A stretch of 64,000 nt of DNA from an uncultured Eubacteriales bacterium (GCA_900542445.1 UQNN01000004.1:117954-181953); one strand, 5' to 3'. Counted from the stretch's first letter, positions 52,865-61,468 are shown. Program-made: numbers and translations. The notes: generated from the letters alone by a model not told the origin.

Positions 52865-53073
52865 GCGAAGCGATTCGATTGGACAGCTACGTCCAAAAGA
52901 AGATGACATTTTTCTTTGATCCAGATGGTTTGCCGTTGCCAAGCCGCAGTGATCAGTCGACAACAATTCCGAACCGTTTTCTGGGAATTGTACGGCAGGT
53001 TATAGCGACCATCAGTAGAATTGAAGAAAATGCAGATCGTAAGCAACTGCTAAGAGAGCTACTGAAAGGTTAA
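52861..53073 (+). pseudogene. VOC gene fragment followed by an unrecognised tail
   Basis: CEAIRLDSYVQKKMTFFFDP then DGLPL aligns residue by residue with CEPIRTDTYTGEKMTFFFDP and DGLPL at the end of the VOC gene at 37073, but the codons have diverged. After Leu the sequence changes to PSRSDQSTTIPNRFLGIVRQ and ends RKQLLRELLKG. I do not recognise that tail; it looks like the helical C-terminus of another gene. No start codon with a ribosome-binding site is seen. Confidence 0.65.
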
Positions 53074-53116
53074 CGCAGTGCCGCTTCCTATTTTGTCCGC
53101 CTCTGTGTTTTCGCCG

Positions 53117-53124
53117 CATATACT
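53117..53124 (+). promoter_or_regulatory. Possible sigma-E -10 element of sigK
   Basis: CATATACT resembles the sigma-E -10 consensus and lies 18 bases before the sigK start; sigK is a known sigma-E target. No convincing -35 is found at the right distance, so confidence is low. Confidence 0.25.
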
Positions 53125-53141
53125 CCTCCGAGGTGAAAGCG

Positions 53142-53837
53142 ATGATTGAGAGCTTATTGATGTTCTTCGTTCACGATGCGCTTTTTTTGCTGGGCTATCT
53201 GGCGAGGGGGAGCGCGTTTCCCAAACCGCTGAGCCGGGAGGAAGAGGCGGAAATGATTGCGCGTATGCAGCAGGGAGACGAACGGGCGCGGGAAACGCTG
53301 ATCGAGCATAACTTGCGGCTGGCGGCGCACATTGCGCGAAAATACACGGTGCCGGGCTATGATTCGGATGATCTGATTTCAATCGGGACAGTGGGGCTGA
53401 TTAAGGGCGTCGGCACGTTTAAACCGGGAACGGGCACGCAGCTGAGCACATATTGCGCACGATGTATTGAAAATGAAATTCTGATGTGCCTTCGGGCGAG
53501 TCAGAAACGAAAGGGCGACGTTTCTTTGCAGGAACCGATTGGCATGGACGGTGAGGGTAACGAAATCACGCTTATCGATGTGTTGGGCACAGAACCGGAG
53601 GCGGTGCATGGCGAAGTGGAGCGCCGCGTCAGCCTGCAAAGCATTCGCATGCTCGTGGATCAGAGTCTCAAGGGACGGGAGGCAACGGTTATTCGGATGC
53701 GTTATGGGCTGATGGATGGCAAAACCTATGCGCAGCAGGAGGTGGCGCAGAAACTGGGCGTATCCCGTTCGTATATTTCGCGGATCGAAAAGAAGGCGCT
53801 TGAACGTCTGCGCGTCGCTTTTGAAACCGGAAAATGA
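53142..53837 (+). CDS. sigK: RNA polymerase sporulation sigma-K factor
   Basis: Late mother-cell sigma factor. The hydrophobic N-terminus MIESLLMFFVHDALFLLGYL followed by GSAFPKPLSREEE matches the pro-sigma-K start and pro-sequence that SpoIVFB removes. Region 2 has HNLRLAAHIARKYTVPGYD and DLISIGTVGLIKGVGTF, and region 4 ends GVSRSYISRIEKKALERL. The gene is continuous, with no skin-type prophage inside it. ATG 53142 follows GAGGTGA. It is the first gene on the GC-rich right flank of the polysaccharide island. Confidence 0.95.
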   Translation: MIESLLMFFVHDALFLLGYLARGSAFPKPLSREEEAEMIARMQQGDERARETLIEHNLRLAAHIARKYTVPGYDSDDLISIGTVGLIKGVGTFKPGTGTQLSTYCARCIENEILMCLRASQKRKGDVSLQEPIGMDGEGNEITLIDVLGTEPEAVHGEVERRVSLQSIRMLVDQSLKGREATVIRMRYGLMDGKTYAQQEVAQKLGVSRSYISRIEKKALERLRVAFETGK

Positions 53838-53889
53838 CCGAACAATTTATAAAAAAGATGGCAAAAGGCCGTGTTTTGCGTGAAAATAC

Positions 53890-53918
53890 TTGATCTTTTG
53901 AAAAAGACGTGATAAAAT
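53890..53918 (+). promoter_or_regulatory. Sigma-A-type promoter of efp
   Basis: TTGATC, 17 bases and TAAAAT, about 100 bases before the efp start. The leader can fold (CTGATG and CATCAG arms around 53938-53985), possibly without function. Confidence 0.75.
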
Positions 53919-54019
53919 CAAAGCACGAGTGCATATTGCTGATGATGCCGTCGCCCAGATGCGGCGGTGTTTGGCAGGCATCAGAATTTATTTGATAAGC
54001 ATATTTGGAGGGATTCCAC

Positions 54020-54577
54020 ATGATTACTGCAGGCGATTTCCGTAAGGGCGTGACCATCGAGTGGGAAGGCGGCGTCTGGACCATCGTTGATTTCCAGCAT
54101 GTTAAGCCGGGCAAGGGCGCGGCTTTCGTTCGCACCAAGCTCAAGAACGTGATGACCGGCGCTGTGGTTGAGCGCTCCTTCAACCCGACTGATAAGCAGC
54201 CGCGCGCGACCATCGAGACCAAGGAGATGCAGTACGTCTATAACGACGGTGAATTCTACTACTTCATGGATCAGGAGACCTTTGAGCAGATCCCGCTGAC
54301 GCTGGATCAGGTCGAGGATGCGATCCGCTTCATGAAGGAAGAGACCATGGCCACCGTGCGCTTCTTCAAGGGCAAGGCGTTCTCCGTTGAGGCTCCGAAC
54401 TTCGTTGTGCTCGAAGTCACCGACACCGAGCCGGGCTTCAAGGGCGACACCACCAGCAACACCACCAAGCCGGCGACGCTGGAGACCGGTTATCAGATTT
54501 CTGTGCCGCTGTTCATCAACATCGGCGACAAGATCCGTGTGGATACCCGCGACGGCTCCTACATGTCCCGCGCGTAA
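54020..54577 (+). CDS. efp: Elongation factor P
   Basis: Tripartite beta-barrel factor that rescues ribosomes stalled at polyproline. [20 protein letters not shown] starts domain I, and the loop [19 protein letters not shown] has Lys at the tip (PGKGAA), the position modified in many bacteria. The C-terminal domain ends with [18 protein letters not shown]. The 185-aa length is standard. ATG 54020 follows GGAGGG. Codon use is strongly C-ending, as in tig. No aminopeptidase gene precedes it as it does in some Firmicutes. Confidence 0.96.
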   Translation: MITAGDFRKGVTIEWEGGVWTIVDFQHVKPGKGAAFVRTKLKNVMTGAVVERSFNPTDKQPRATIETKEMQYVYNDGEFYYFMDQETFEQIPLTLDQVEDAIRFMKEETMATVRFFKGKAFSVEAPNFVVLEVTDTEPGFKGDTTSNTTKPATLETGYQISVPLFINIGDKIRVDTRDGSYMSRA

Positions 54578-54610
54578 GCGATTACAAAGCGTGAGAAAGG
54601 CGGCGTAACC

Positions 54611-55051
54611 ATGAGCAAGGTTGGCGAAAAGGTTGCATACCTCAAGGGACTGGCCGAGGGCCTCGGCGTGAATGACGAGACCGAGCAGGGCAAGCTCATG
54701 CTGGCGATGATCGATACGCTGGAAGCGCTCGCGAAAAACAGCGAGGAGACCGACGAACGCGTCGGCGAGCTTTCCGAATATGTCGAAGAAATCGACAGCG
54801 ATGTCAGCGATTTGGAGGAGGCGCTGTTCTCCGAAGAGGACGATGACGACGAGGAAGACGAAGAAGATGATGAGGAAGACGAGGACGACGATGAGGACGG
54901 CGACGGCCTGATCGAGTACGAGTGCCCGCACTGCGGTACAGTGATCTTCTTTGACGAGAACGCCTTTGATATGGAAGAAGAGCATCTTTGCCCGAACTGC
55001 CATCGCAAGGTCTTTGAAGAAGACGGCGATGACGGTGACGACGAAAAATAA
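54611..55051 (+). CDS. CD1247 N-terminal domain protein with zinc ribbon
   Basis: The first 75 residues (VGEKVAYLKGLAEGLGVNDE onward) are helical and match the CD1247 N-terminal domain known from Clostridia. An extreme Asp/Glu tract follows at about residues 76-97. Then CPHC and CPNC pairs in YECPHCGTVIFF and HLCPNCHRKVF form a zinc ribbon, and the tail is acidic again. The gene is 33 bases after efp, an arrangement common in Clostridia. No reaction is known; the acidic and zinc parts suggest a binding role with RNA-polymerase-like or ribosomal partners (inference). Confidence 0.8.
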   Translation: MSKVGEKVAYLKGLAEGLGVNDETEQGKLMLAMIDTLEALAKNSEETDERVGELSEYVEEIDSDVSDLEEALFSEEDDDDEEDEEDDEEDEDDDEDGDGLIEYECPHCGTVIFFDENAFDMEEEHLCPNCHRKVFEEDGDDGDDEK

Positions 55052-55073
55052 TTCCTTCCAATAAGCGATACAA

Positions 55074-55130
55074 AAGGGCTGATGCGGACAGCGCGCTGAG
55101 AGCGCATTGGCCGCGCAGTCCCTTTTTTTA
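55074..55130 (+). terminator. Terminator after the efp operon
   Basis: AAGGGCTG pairs with CAGTCCCTT around an inner GCGC-rich branch, followed by seven T. Confidence 0.75.
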
Positions 55131-55220
55131 ACGTAACGCCTGATGGGGGTATATTGGCCGCGCGACAGAGGCGCAGCCATAGAACGTTTGCGTGGAAAAC
55201 AGGACATTGAGGATGAACGC

Positions 55221-56675
55221 ATGAAAAAAAGACTTGCATTCTTTCTGCTTGCGCTGCTGCTGGTCGTTTCGGCATGGGCGGCGGCGGAAGAGATTCTCTA
55301 CACGGGAACGGTCTCCAAGACCATGACCATACGCGCGAAGAAATCCACGTCGGCTTCCAAGCTGGGCAGCGTGGAACCGGGTGAGCTGCTGAACATCATT
55401 GAATACGGAGACACATGGACCAAGGTCGATCAAAACGGCGTGGTGGGTTATGTGCTGACCAAAAACGTTGAAGATCTGGCCGCGGCGGCGGGCTACAACG
55501 ATGAAGCCGACGCGCTGTACGTGGGCGTGGCTGAGGTGGATTTGACGATCCGCGCGGAAAAGAGCAAGTCCGCGCAAAAACTTCAGGAGCTGGCTCAGGG
55601 CGAGACGGTCTATGTGACCGAGCTGGACGAGGCGTGGTACACCGTGGTGAAGCAGGGGGTGCGCGGCTATGTGCTGGCTGATCGTGTAAAACAGCTTCAA
55701 CCGGCGCACGAGGGCATCGAACTGCCGGAAGCATATCAGCCCCTGCCTGATTTCAAGGCAGTATACAGCGCAACGGCGGATGTGAACCTCTCTATCCGCA
55801 AGGAAAAAGATGAAAACGCGAAACTGCTTGGCACGGTCTATGAAAACGAAAGCGTTGACGTGATGGATTTCGACGAGAAGTGGGCGCACGTCAAAAAGGA
55901 TAATGCGGAGGGCTATGTGCTGCGCAGTCATCTGCGTTATTTCCGCCGATATGATCCATACGGGCCGTATGTGCCGGGCGTGGTGTTTTATCCCTATGCG
56001 GCGATGGCGACGGAAACGACCGAAATCGTGAACAGCGAAACGGGCGAAAGCCTGCGCGATGTGCCCAAGGGCGTGGTGATGGCGGTCAGCGCCATGCAGG
56101 ATGACCTTTCTGTAACCCTGCCGTATGATCGAATTACCGGACGCATCCGCGCGACGGGGAACCTTGAACTGGAAGTGGTGCATGCGTGGGATGAAGCGCG
56201 GGTGGGCGACCTGATTGCGGTGTTTTCCACGTATTACGATCCGGAGCAGAGCAACCAGACGCAGATTGGCCGACTGCACAACATCATGCAGGGCGTGGAG
56301 CGGCTGAACAACGTGATCGTGCCTTCCGGCGAAAAATTCTATTTCAACGATTACTGCGCGCCGTATACGAAGAGCAACGGCTACGAGCTTGGCCCGATCG
56401 TCAACTATGTTTCCAGTAAGAAACTGGGCTACGGCGGCGGCATCTGCCAGGTTTCCACCACGCTGTATAATGCGATTCTGCAAATCCCCATCAGCGTCAT
56501 CAAGACACAGGTGCATTCTTCCTACGGCATCAGTTATGTGCCGCTGGATATGGATGCGGCGGTGGGGGCGGGCAACCTTGATCTGCGCTTGCAGAACACG
56601 CTGCCCTATGACGTGCGGTTTGCGCTTCAGGCGGTTGGCGGTGTGCTGACGGTTCGGGTGTATCGGGCGAGCTGA
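55221..56675 (+). CDS. Secreted SH3b-VanW domain protein
   Basis: Signal peptide MKKRLAFFLLALLLVVSAWA with cleavage near AAA-EE. Three SH3b repeats follow (about residues 25-95, 105-170 and 190-260), each with the pattern T-(I/L)-(T/S)-I-R-x-x-K and a GYVL end. The C-terminal 150 residues are a VanW domain with GRLHNI, GVERLNNVIVPSGEKFYFND and LGYGGGICQVSTTLYNAIL. VanW proteins occur in glycopeptide-resistance loci but most have unknown roles in the cell wall. ATG follows GAGGATG. It overlaps the next, similar gene by one base. Confidence 0.85.
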   Translation: MKKRLAFFLLALLLVVSAWAAAEEILYTGTVSKTMTIRAKKSTSASKLGSVEPGELLNIIEYGDTWTKVDQNGVVGYVLTKNVEDLAAAAGYNDEADALYVGVAEVDLTIRAEKSKSAQKLQELAQGETVYVTELDEAWYTVVKQGVRGYVLADRVKQLQPAHEGIELPEAYQPLPDFKAVYSATADVNLSIRKEKDENAKLLGTVYENESVDVMDFDEKWAHVKKDNAEGYVLRSHLRYFRRYDPYGPYVPGVVFYPYAAMATETTEIVNSETGESLRDVPKGVVMAVSAMQDDLSVTLPYDRITGRIRATGNLELEVVHAWDEARVGDLIAVFSTYYDPEQSNQTQIGRLHNIMQGVERLNNVIVPSGEKFYFNDYCAPYTKSNGYELGPIVNYVSSKKLGYGGGICQVSTTLYNAILQIPISVIKTQVHSSYGISYVPLDMDAAVGAGNLDLRLQNTLPYDVRFALQAVGGVLTVRVYRAS

Positions 56676-57679
56676 TGAAGAGAAAGATCTGTTTTGCGGC
56701 ATGGGCGCTGGCGCTCATGCTGCTTTTACCGCTGTGCGCCGCGCTGGCTGAGGCGACGGACGGCGAAGCGGAGTATTACGGCACCATCGGCAAAAAGATG
56801 ACCGTATACAGGGACGCCAACGAGGATTCTGCCCAGCTGGGCAAAATTGAAGCCGGAACAGTCGTGGACGTTTATAAAAAAGGCCGGACATGGACGCGCA
56901 TTGGCTATGAGAGCGGACAGGGCTATGTGCTTACGAAGTTTGTGGAGATGGTGCAGCGCAAGAACCCATTTGACGGCCCGATGCCCGGCACAAGCCGGCA
57001 TGTCGCGGTAGGTTATGTATTGACAGACACCATGTTTACGCCGGAAGGATTCCGTTATCCCATTCAGGTGAACGCGGGAAGCTGGCTGTCCATCCATCAG
57101 ATCAAGGATGGGCGCGCATATTTCCCGTATCGCAGGCTGGAAGATGACGTGAGCCTCGGCGTGGACAAAATGCGCATCTATGACTTTGTGGATTGGAGCG
57201 AGGCTGAACCCGGCGATCTGCTCTATGCGTTTACGACGTTTTATTCCACCAGTACCAGCAAAGAGGGAAATGCAGGCCGCGTTTACAACATTGCGTTGGC
57301 CAGCGAACGGCTGACGGGCGTGCGCGTCAAGGCAGGGGAGACGTTCTCCTTCAACGCGGTCTGCGGGCCGTATACCAGGGAAAACGGCTATCATGCCGCG
57401 CCGATTCTTTCCGGCGAGAGCAAGATGGGGTATGGCGGCGGCGTCTGCCAGGTGTGCAGTACGATTTATAATATCGTTTTGCGCGTGCCGACGGTCATTG
57501 AAGATATGAACTGGCATTCGCAGGGAGGGGTCAGTTACCTGCCTGCCGGATTTGATGCGACGGTCAGCGACACGAAGGACATGATCTTTCGGAATATTCT
57601 GCCCTATGACGTCCGGATTGAGTTTGAAAGCCTTGACGGCGTGATGACGGCGTTCATGTTCAGGGATTATGAGGAGTAA
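56675..57679 (+). CDS. Secreted SH3b-VanW domain protein, shorter paralogue
   Basis: Signal peptide MKRKICFAAWALALMLLLPL ending near ALA-EA. One SH3b repeat (TVYRDANEDSAQLGKIEAGT to GYVLTKF) is followed by a spacer and the VanW domain with ASERLTGVRVKAGETFSFNA and MGYGGGVCQVCSTIYNIVLR. The start overlaps the stop of its larger paralogue (TGATG), so the pair is translationally coupled. The two probably arose by tandem duplication with loss or gain of SH3b units. surE follows four bases later. Confidence 0.85.
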   Translation: MKRKICFAAWALALMLLLPLCAALAEATDGEAEYYGTIGKKMTVYRDANEDSAQLGKIEAGTVVDVYKKGRTWTRIGYESGQGYVLTKFVEMVQRKNPFDGPMPGTSRHVAVGYVLTDTMFTPEGFRYPIQVNAGSWLSIHQIKDGRAYFPYRRLEDDVSLGVDKMRIYDFVDWSEAEPGDLLYAFTTFYSTSTSKEGNAGRVYNIALASERLTGVRVKAGETFSFNAVCGPYTRENGYHAAPILSGESKMGYGGGVCQVCSTIYNIVLRVPTVIEDMNWHSQGGVSYLPAGFDATVSDTKDMIFRNILPYDVRIEFESLDGVMTAFMFRDYEE

Positions 57680-57682
57680 GCG

Positions 57683-58426
57683 ATGCGGATTTTGATTTCC
57701 AATGACGATGGAATTTTTGCGCCGGGGCTGGCCGCGCTTGCGCATGCGTTCGCGGCAGCGGGGCATACGGTTTATGTCGCCGCGCCGGACAGCCAGCGCT
57801 CGGCGGCCAGCCACAGCATGACGCTGTTTCAGCCGTTGACGGCGAAGAAAAGCGCCGTGGCGGGCGCGTCTAAGGCATGGGCGATTGACGGTACGCCGGT
57901 GGATTGCGTGAAGCTGGCAGTTAAAACGCTCTGCCCGGAGGTTGATTTTGTGATTTCGGGAATCAACCATGGCTACAATTCAGGCTCGGATGTGCTGTAT
58001 TCCGGCACAGTTGGCGCGGCGATGGAAGGCGCGCTGAACGGCAAACCCGCGATGGCGGTTTCACTGGGGCATGAACGGGAGGATACCTACGACAACGCGG
58101 CGGCACTGGCGGTGAAAGTTTTTGACAGCTTGCAGGCGCACCCGTTGCCGCCGTTTTCTGTGCTGAACCTGAATTATCCGGAGACAGATGAGGCACTGGG
58201 ACTGAAAGCCACGTCGCTGCGCGCGCTTCGTTATCTGGATACCTATGAACCGGAGATGGGCGCGGACGGCGTGACACGCTATACGCTCGTCGGCGGCATG
58301 GATAAGCACATGGCGGACGGAGAGGACGATTACACATGGCTCAGGCGCGGCTACGCGACGATGACGGTGCTGACCTATGATCTTACGCACGACGCAGCGA
58401 CGAAGGCTTTGGAAGACCTGATATAA
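57683..58426 (+). CDS. surE: 5'/3'-nucleotidase SurE
   Basis: Metal-dependent nucleoside monophosphate phosphatase. ILISNDDGIFAPGLAALAHA holds the DD metal pair at residues 8-9, SQRSAASHSMTL the conserved Ser, and VISGINHGYNSGSDVLYSGT the Asn ligand and substrate loop. The 247-aa length is normal. It is coupled to two exported VanW proteins by a four-base gap, an unusual neighbour set for a housekeeping nucleotidase. A terminator follows immediately. Confidence 0.94.
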   Translation: MRILISNDDGIFAPGLAALAHAFAAAGHTVYVAAPDSQRSAASHSMTLFQPLTAKKSAVAGASKAWAIDGTPVDCVKLAVKTLCPEVDFVISGINHGYNSGSDVLYSGTVGAAMEGALNGKPAMAVSLGHEREDTYDNAAALAVKVFDSLQAHPLPPFSVLNLNYPETDEALGLKATSLRALRYLDTYEPEMGADGVTRYTLVGGMDKHMADGEDDYTWLRRGYATMTVLTYDLTHDAATKALEDLI

Positions 58427-58431
58427 AAATG

Positions 58432-58465
58432 ATGCAGGAAGCGCAAAACTTCTTGCATTTTTTTC
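58432..58465 (+). terminator. Terminator after surE
   Basis: ATGCAGGAAG and CTTCTTGCAT pair with G-U wobble, followed by seven T. The right arm overlaps the -35 box of the next promoter. Confidence 0.8.
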
Positions 58466-58481
58466 GCGTTTTTGGTAGAAT
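58453..58481 (+). promoter_or_regulatory. Sigma-A-type promoter of the rpiR-type gene
   Basis: TTGCAT, a T-rich 17-base spacer and TAGAAT, overlapping the surE terminator. Confidence 0.65.
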
Positions 58482-58527
58482 AAATCCAAAGAAAAAGCGG
58501 GCGTTTTGCCGCGGGAGGTCAACTGTT

Positions 58528-59394
58528 ATGCAGGATATGCAGGACATGATGCGCAGACTGAATCAGTCCGGCAAAAGACTGAGCAAAGGTCATCGCAAAA
58601 TTGCGGAATATATCGTAGAGCACTATGATAAGGCTGTTTTCATGACGGCCAGCAAATTGGGCGAGAAGGTCGGCGTGAGTGAATCGACTGTCGTCCGCTT
58701 CGCCTCGGCGATGGGGTATGAGGGGTATCCTCAACTGCAAAGGGCGCTTCAGGAGCTTGTGCGCCATTGGCTCACCGCCGTGCAGCGCTTTGAAATGGCG
58801 ACGGACATTGATCAGAGCGAAGTGCTGCGCACAGTTCTGCATGCCGATATGCAGAACATCCGCACGACGACCGAAGAGATTGATACCGCCGCGTTTGACG
58901 AGGTGGTCGATAAAATCATCGGCGCGCGCAATATTTACGTGATGGGTCTGCGTTCAGCCGCGCCGATTGCGCAGTTTCTCGCCTATTATCTGAATTTTAT
59001 CTTTGATAATGTGCGTGTGGTTTCCGAGGCCAGCGGCGATGTGTTTGAGCAGATCAGCCGGATTAACGAGAGCGACCTGCTCTTTGGCATCAGCTTCCCG
59101 CGTTATTCAACCCGCACGCTGGAGGCGATGAACTTCGCTAAGGCGCGCGGTGCACAGGTGGTCGGCCTGACCGACGGCCCGATGTCCCCGGTTTATGCGA
59201 CGAGCACCGTCTGCCTGACGGCGCGGACGGATATGGCGTCGTTCGTGGACTCGATGGCCGCGCCGCTGTCAGTGATCAACGCATTGATCGTCGCCCTCGG
59301 CCTCCGTCGTAAGGATGAACTCAGCGAACATTTCCGCTTGATGGAAGGAATTTGGGATGAATACAGGGTCTATGTCGGCAAAGACCGCGTGTGA
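58528..59394 (+). CDS. MurR/RpiR family transcriptional regulator
   Basis: N-terminal RpiR helix-turn-helix (LSKGHRKIAEYIVEHYDKAV, then SKLGEKVGVSESTVVRFASA) and a C-terminal SIS domain beginning near residue 120, with IYVMGLRSAAPIAQFLAYYL in the phosphosugar-binding site. Such proteins sense phosphosugars and control catabolic or cell-wall recycling genes. No sugar genes are next to it; the coupled neighbour is a flavoprotein. ATG 58528 follows GGGAGGT. A longer upstream frame runs through the terminator and is rejected. Confidence 0.88.
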   Translation: MQDMQDMMRRLNQSGKRLSKGHRKIAEYIVEHYDKAVFMTASKLGEKVGVSESTVVRFASAMGYEGYPQLQRALQELVRHWLTAVQRFEMATDIDQSEVLRTVLHADMQNIRTTTEEIDTAAFDEVVDKIIGARNIYVMGLRSAAPIAQFLAYYLNFIFDNVRVVSEASGDVFEQISRINESDLLFGISFPRYSTRTLEAMNFAKARGAQVVGLTDGPMSPVYATSTVCLTARTDMASFVDSMAAPLSVINALIVALGLRRKDELSEHFRLMEGIWDEYRVYVGKDRV

Positions 59395-60625
59395 TGTGGC
59401 CGTCATCGGCGGCGGCGCGGCAGGCATGATGGCCGCGCTGCAAGCCGCCTGGGCGGGCGGACGCGTGGCACTGCTGGAAAAGAACGAAAAACTGGGCAAG
59501 AAAATCTATATCACGGGCAAAGGACGCTGCAACGTGACCAACGTTGCGGACATCGATGATTTTTTTAAGCAGATTCCGCGCAATCCGCGCTTTTTGAACG
59601 CGGCGGCGCGTCAGTTTACGCATGAGGATGTGACGGGGCTGCTCGAAATGCTCGGCACCCCGACCAAAGTGGAACGCGGCGGCCGTGTTTTTCCGGAAAG
59701 CGACAAGGCCAGCGATGTGACCCGCGCGCTGGATCGCGGCATGCGCGACGCGGGCGTGACGATTTCGCTGAATACCGAAGTGGCGCACGTGCGTCAGGCA
59801 GACGGCGGTTTTAATGTGGAACTGACACAAGGCGGCACGCTGAAAGCCAAAAGCGTGATTGTTGCGACGGGCGGCGTGAGCTATCCGACGACGGGCAGCA
59901 CGGGCGATGGCTATCAATTTGCAAGAGAAAACGGTCTAAACGTCACGAAACTGAGCGCGTCGCTCGTGGGGATGACGATGGATGAAAAATGGCCGATGCT
60001 GTTGCAGGGACTGTCACTCAAGAACGTGAGAATTACCGCAAAAACGGGGAAAAAGACGGTTTACAGCGAGCTGGGCGAGATGCTTTTTACGCACTTTGGA
60101 GTGAGCGGCCCGCTGATCATTGAGCTGAGCAGCCATATGCCGGAAGATTTCTCACGGGTTAATGTGACGCTGGATATGAAGCCCGGCCTGACGGAAGAGC
60201 AGGTCGATTTACGTCTTCAGCGTGATTTTACCGAAAATATTCGCAAGCAGCTTTCTTCCGTGCTGACGGGATTGATGCCCGCGCGCATGGCGCCGGTTTT
60301 CGCTACACTCTGCGGCGTGGACGCAGATACGCCGATCAATCAGGTGACGCGCGAGCAGCGGCAGGCGATTGGCCGTGCGCTTAAAGCGCTTCCTCTGCGT
60401 GTGGTCGGCACGAGGCCGATTGAAGAGGCCATCGTTACGCGCGGCGGCGTCGATGTGCTGGAAATCACGCCGGGCACCATGATGAGCAAGAACGTGCCGG
60501 GCCTGTTTTTTGCGGGCGAGGTGCTGGATGTGGATGCGCATACGGGTGGGTTTAATCTGCAAATCGCTTTTTCAACCGGGGCGCTGGCAGGGAAAAAAGC
60601 CGTTGCTTGGAGCATGGAAAACTGA
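59357..60625 (+). CDS. BaiN/HI0933 family FAD-dependent oxidoreductase
   Basis: FAD-binding flavoprotein of 422 aa. VAVIGGGAAGMMAALQAAWA is the dinucleotide-binding motif, followed by KLGKKIYITGKGRCNVTN, the clear family signature. VIVATGGVSYPTTGSTGDGY and the late PGLFFAGEVLDVDAHTGGFN complete the FAD site. Family members include the bile-acid enzyme BaiN, but most have unknown substrates. The start lies 38 bases inside the RpiR gene, so translation is coupled; a second ATG at 59372 is also possible. Confidence 0.9.
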   Translation: MNTGSMSAKTACDVAVIGGGAAGMMAALQAAWAGGRVALLEKNEKLGKKIYITGKGRCNVTNVADIDDFFKQIPRNPRFLNAAARQFTHEDVTGLLEMLGTPTKVERGGRVFPESDKASDVTRALDRGMRDAGVTISLNTEVAHVRQADGGFNVELTQGGTLKAKSVIVATGGVSYPTTGSTGDGYQFARENGLNVTKLSASLVGMTMDEKWPMLLQGLSLKNVRITAKTGKKTVYSELGEMLFTHFGVSGPLIIELSSHMPEDFSRVNVTLDMKPGLTEEQVDLRLQRDFTENIRKQLSSVLTGLMPARMAPVFATLCGVDADTPINQVTREQRQAIGRALKALPLRVVGTRPIEEAIVTRGGVDVLEITPGTMMSKNVPGLFFAGEVLDVDAHTGGFNLQIAFSTGALAGKKAVAWSMEN

Positions 60626-60636
60626 AAAGGCATTAT

Positions 60637-60668
60637 AAAAGGACGGCCTCGGCCGTCCTTTTCCTTTT
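60637..60668. terminator. Bidirectional terminator between convergent genes
   Basis: AAAAGGACGGCC and GGCCGTCCTTTT form a perfect stem with a two-base loop, A-rich before and T-rich after, placed between genes that converge. Confidence 0.9.
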
Positions 60669-60694
60669 GAGCGTGTTAAGCGGGTGGATTCAGC

Positions 60695-61468
60695 TCAGTT
60701 TCCGCATTCAATGCTGATCGCATTGAATTTCTCCAGGATATCTTCGACTTTAAGTTTTTTCCGCGCTTCATCGGAAACGTCCATCTCCGCATGCCCCTGG
60801 TGCATCATCAGCAGGCGGTCGCCATATTCGACAGCGTAGCGCAGGTTGTGCGTAACCATGATGGTTGTCAACTGCTTTTCGCGGACGATTTTGCCCGTCA
60901 GTTGCATGATGATTTCAGCAGTCTTGGGGTCGAGCGCCGCAGTGTGCTCATCCAAAATCAGAAACTCAATCGGGGTCATCGTGCTCATCAGCAGCGCCAT
61001 TGCCTGGCGCTGGCCGCCGGAGAGGTTGCCGACCGGTACGCCCATCTTATCTTCCAGACCGAGACCAAGTTGGGCAAGCATCGAGCGGTATTCCTCTGTC
61101 TTTTTGCGGTTGACACAGGGGAGAAGGTTGAACGGCTTGCCCTTGTTGTCTGCCATCGACATGTTTTCCAGAATGGTCATCGAAGGACAGGTGCCGCGCG
61201 ACGGGTCCTGATAGACGCGGCCGATGCGGCGGTGGCGTTTGTGCTCCGGCATATGCGTAATATCCTCGTTGCCAATCATAATTTTGCCTTCATCGATCGG
61301 GATCGAACCGCAAATGATGTTGAGCAGCGACGTTTTGCCCGAACCATTTGAACCGACGACGCAGACGAATTGCTTATCCGGGATGGAGAGAGAAAAATCA
61401 TTGAACAGGCAGGTTTCGTTAACCGTGCCGCCCTGATAAACCTTGACGATGTTACGCAGCTCAAGCAT
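60695..61468 (-). CDS. trpZ: Tryptophan ABC transporter, ATP-binding protein
   Basis: ABC ATPase of 257 aa. Walker A is VVGSNGSGKTSLLN near residue 36, the signature VGNLSGGQRQAMALLMS near 145, Walker B EFLILDEHTAALDPKT, and the switch His in MVTHNLRYAVEYGD. The family is that coupled to ABC_sub_bind-type substrate proteins. The start is at 61468, eight bases inside the permease gene, with GAAGGCGA upstream. The Trp assignment comes from the T-box before the operon, not from this protein. Confidence 0.88.
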   Translation of the reverse strand: MLELRNIVKVYQGGTVNETCLFNDFSLSIPDKQFVCVVGSNGSGKTSLLNIICGSIPIDEGKIMIGNEDITHMPEHKRHRRIGRVYQDPSRGTCPSMTILENMSMADNKGKPFNLLPCVNRKKTEEYRSMLAQLGLGLEDKMGVPVGNLSGGQRQAMALLMSTMTPIEFLILDEHTAALDPKTAEIIMQLTGKIVREKQLTTIMVTHNLRYAVEYGDRLLMMHQGHAEMDVSDEARKKLKVEDILEKFNAISIECGN

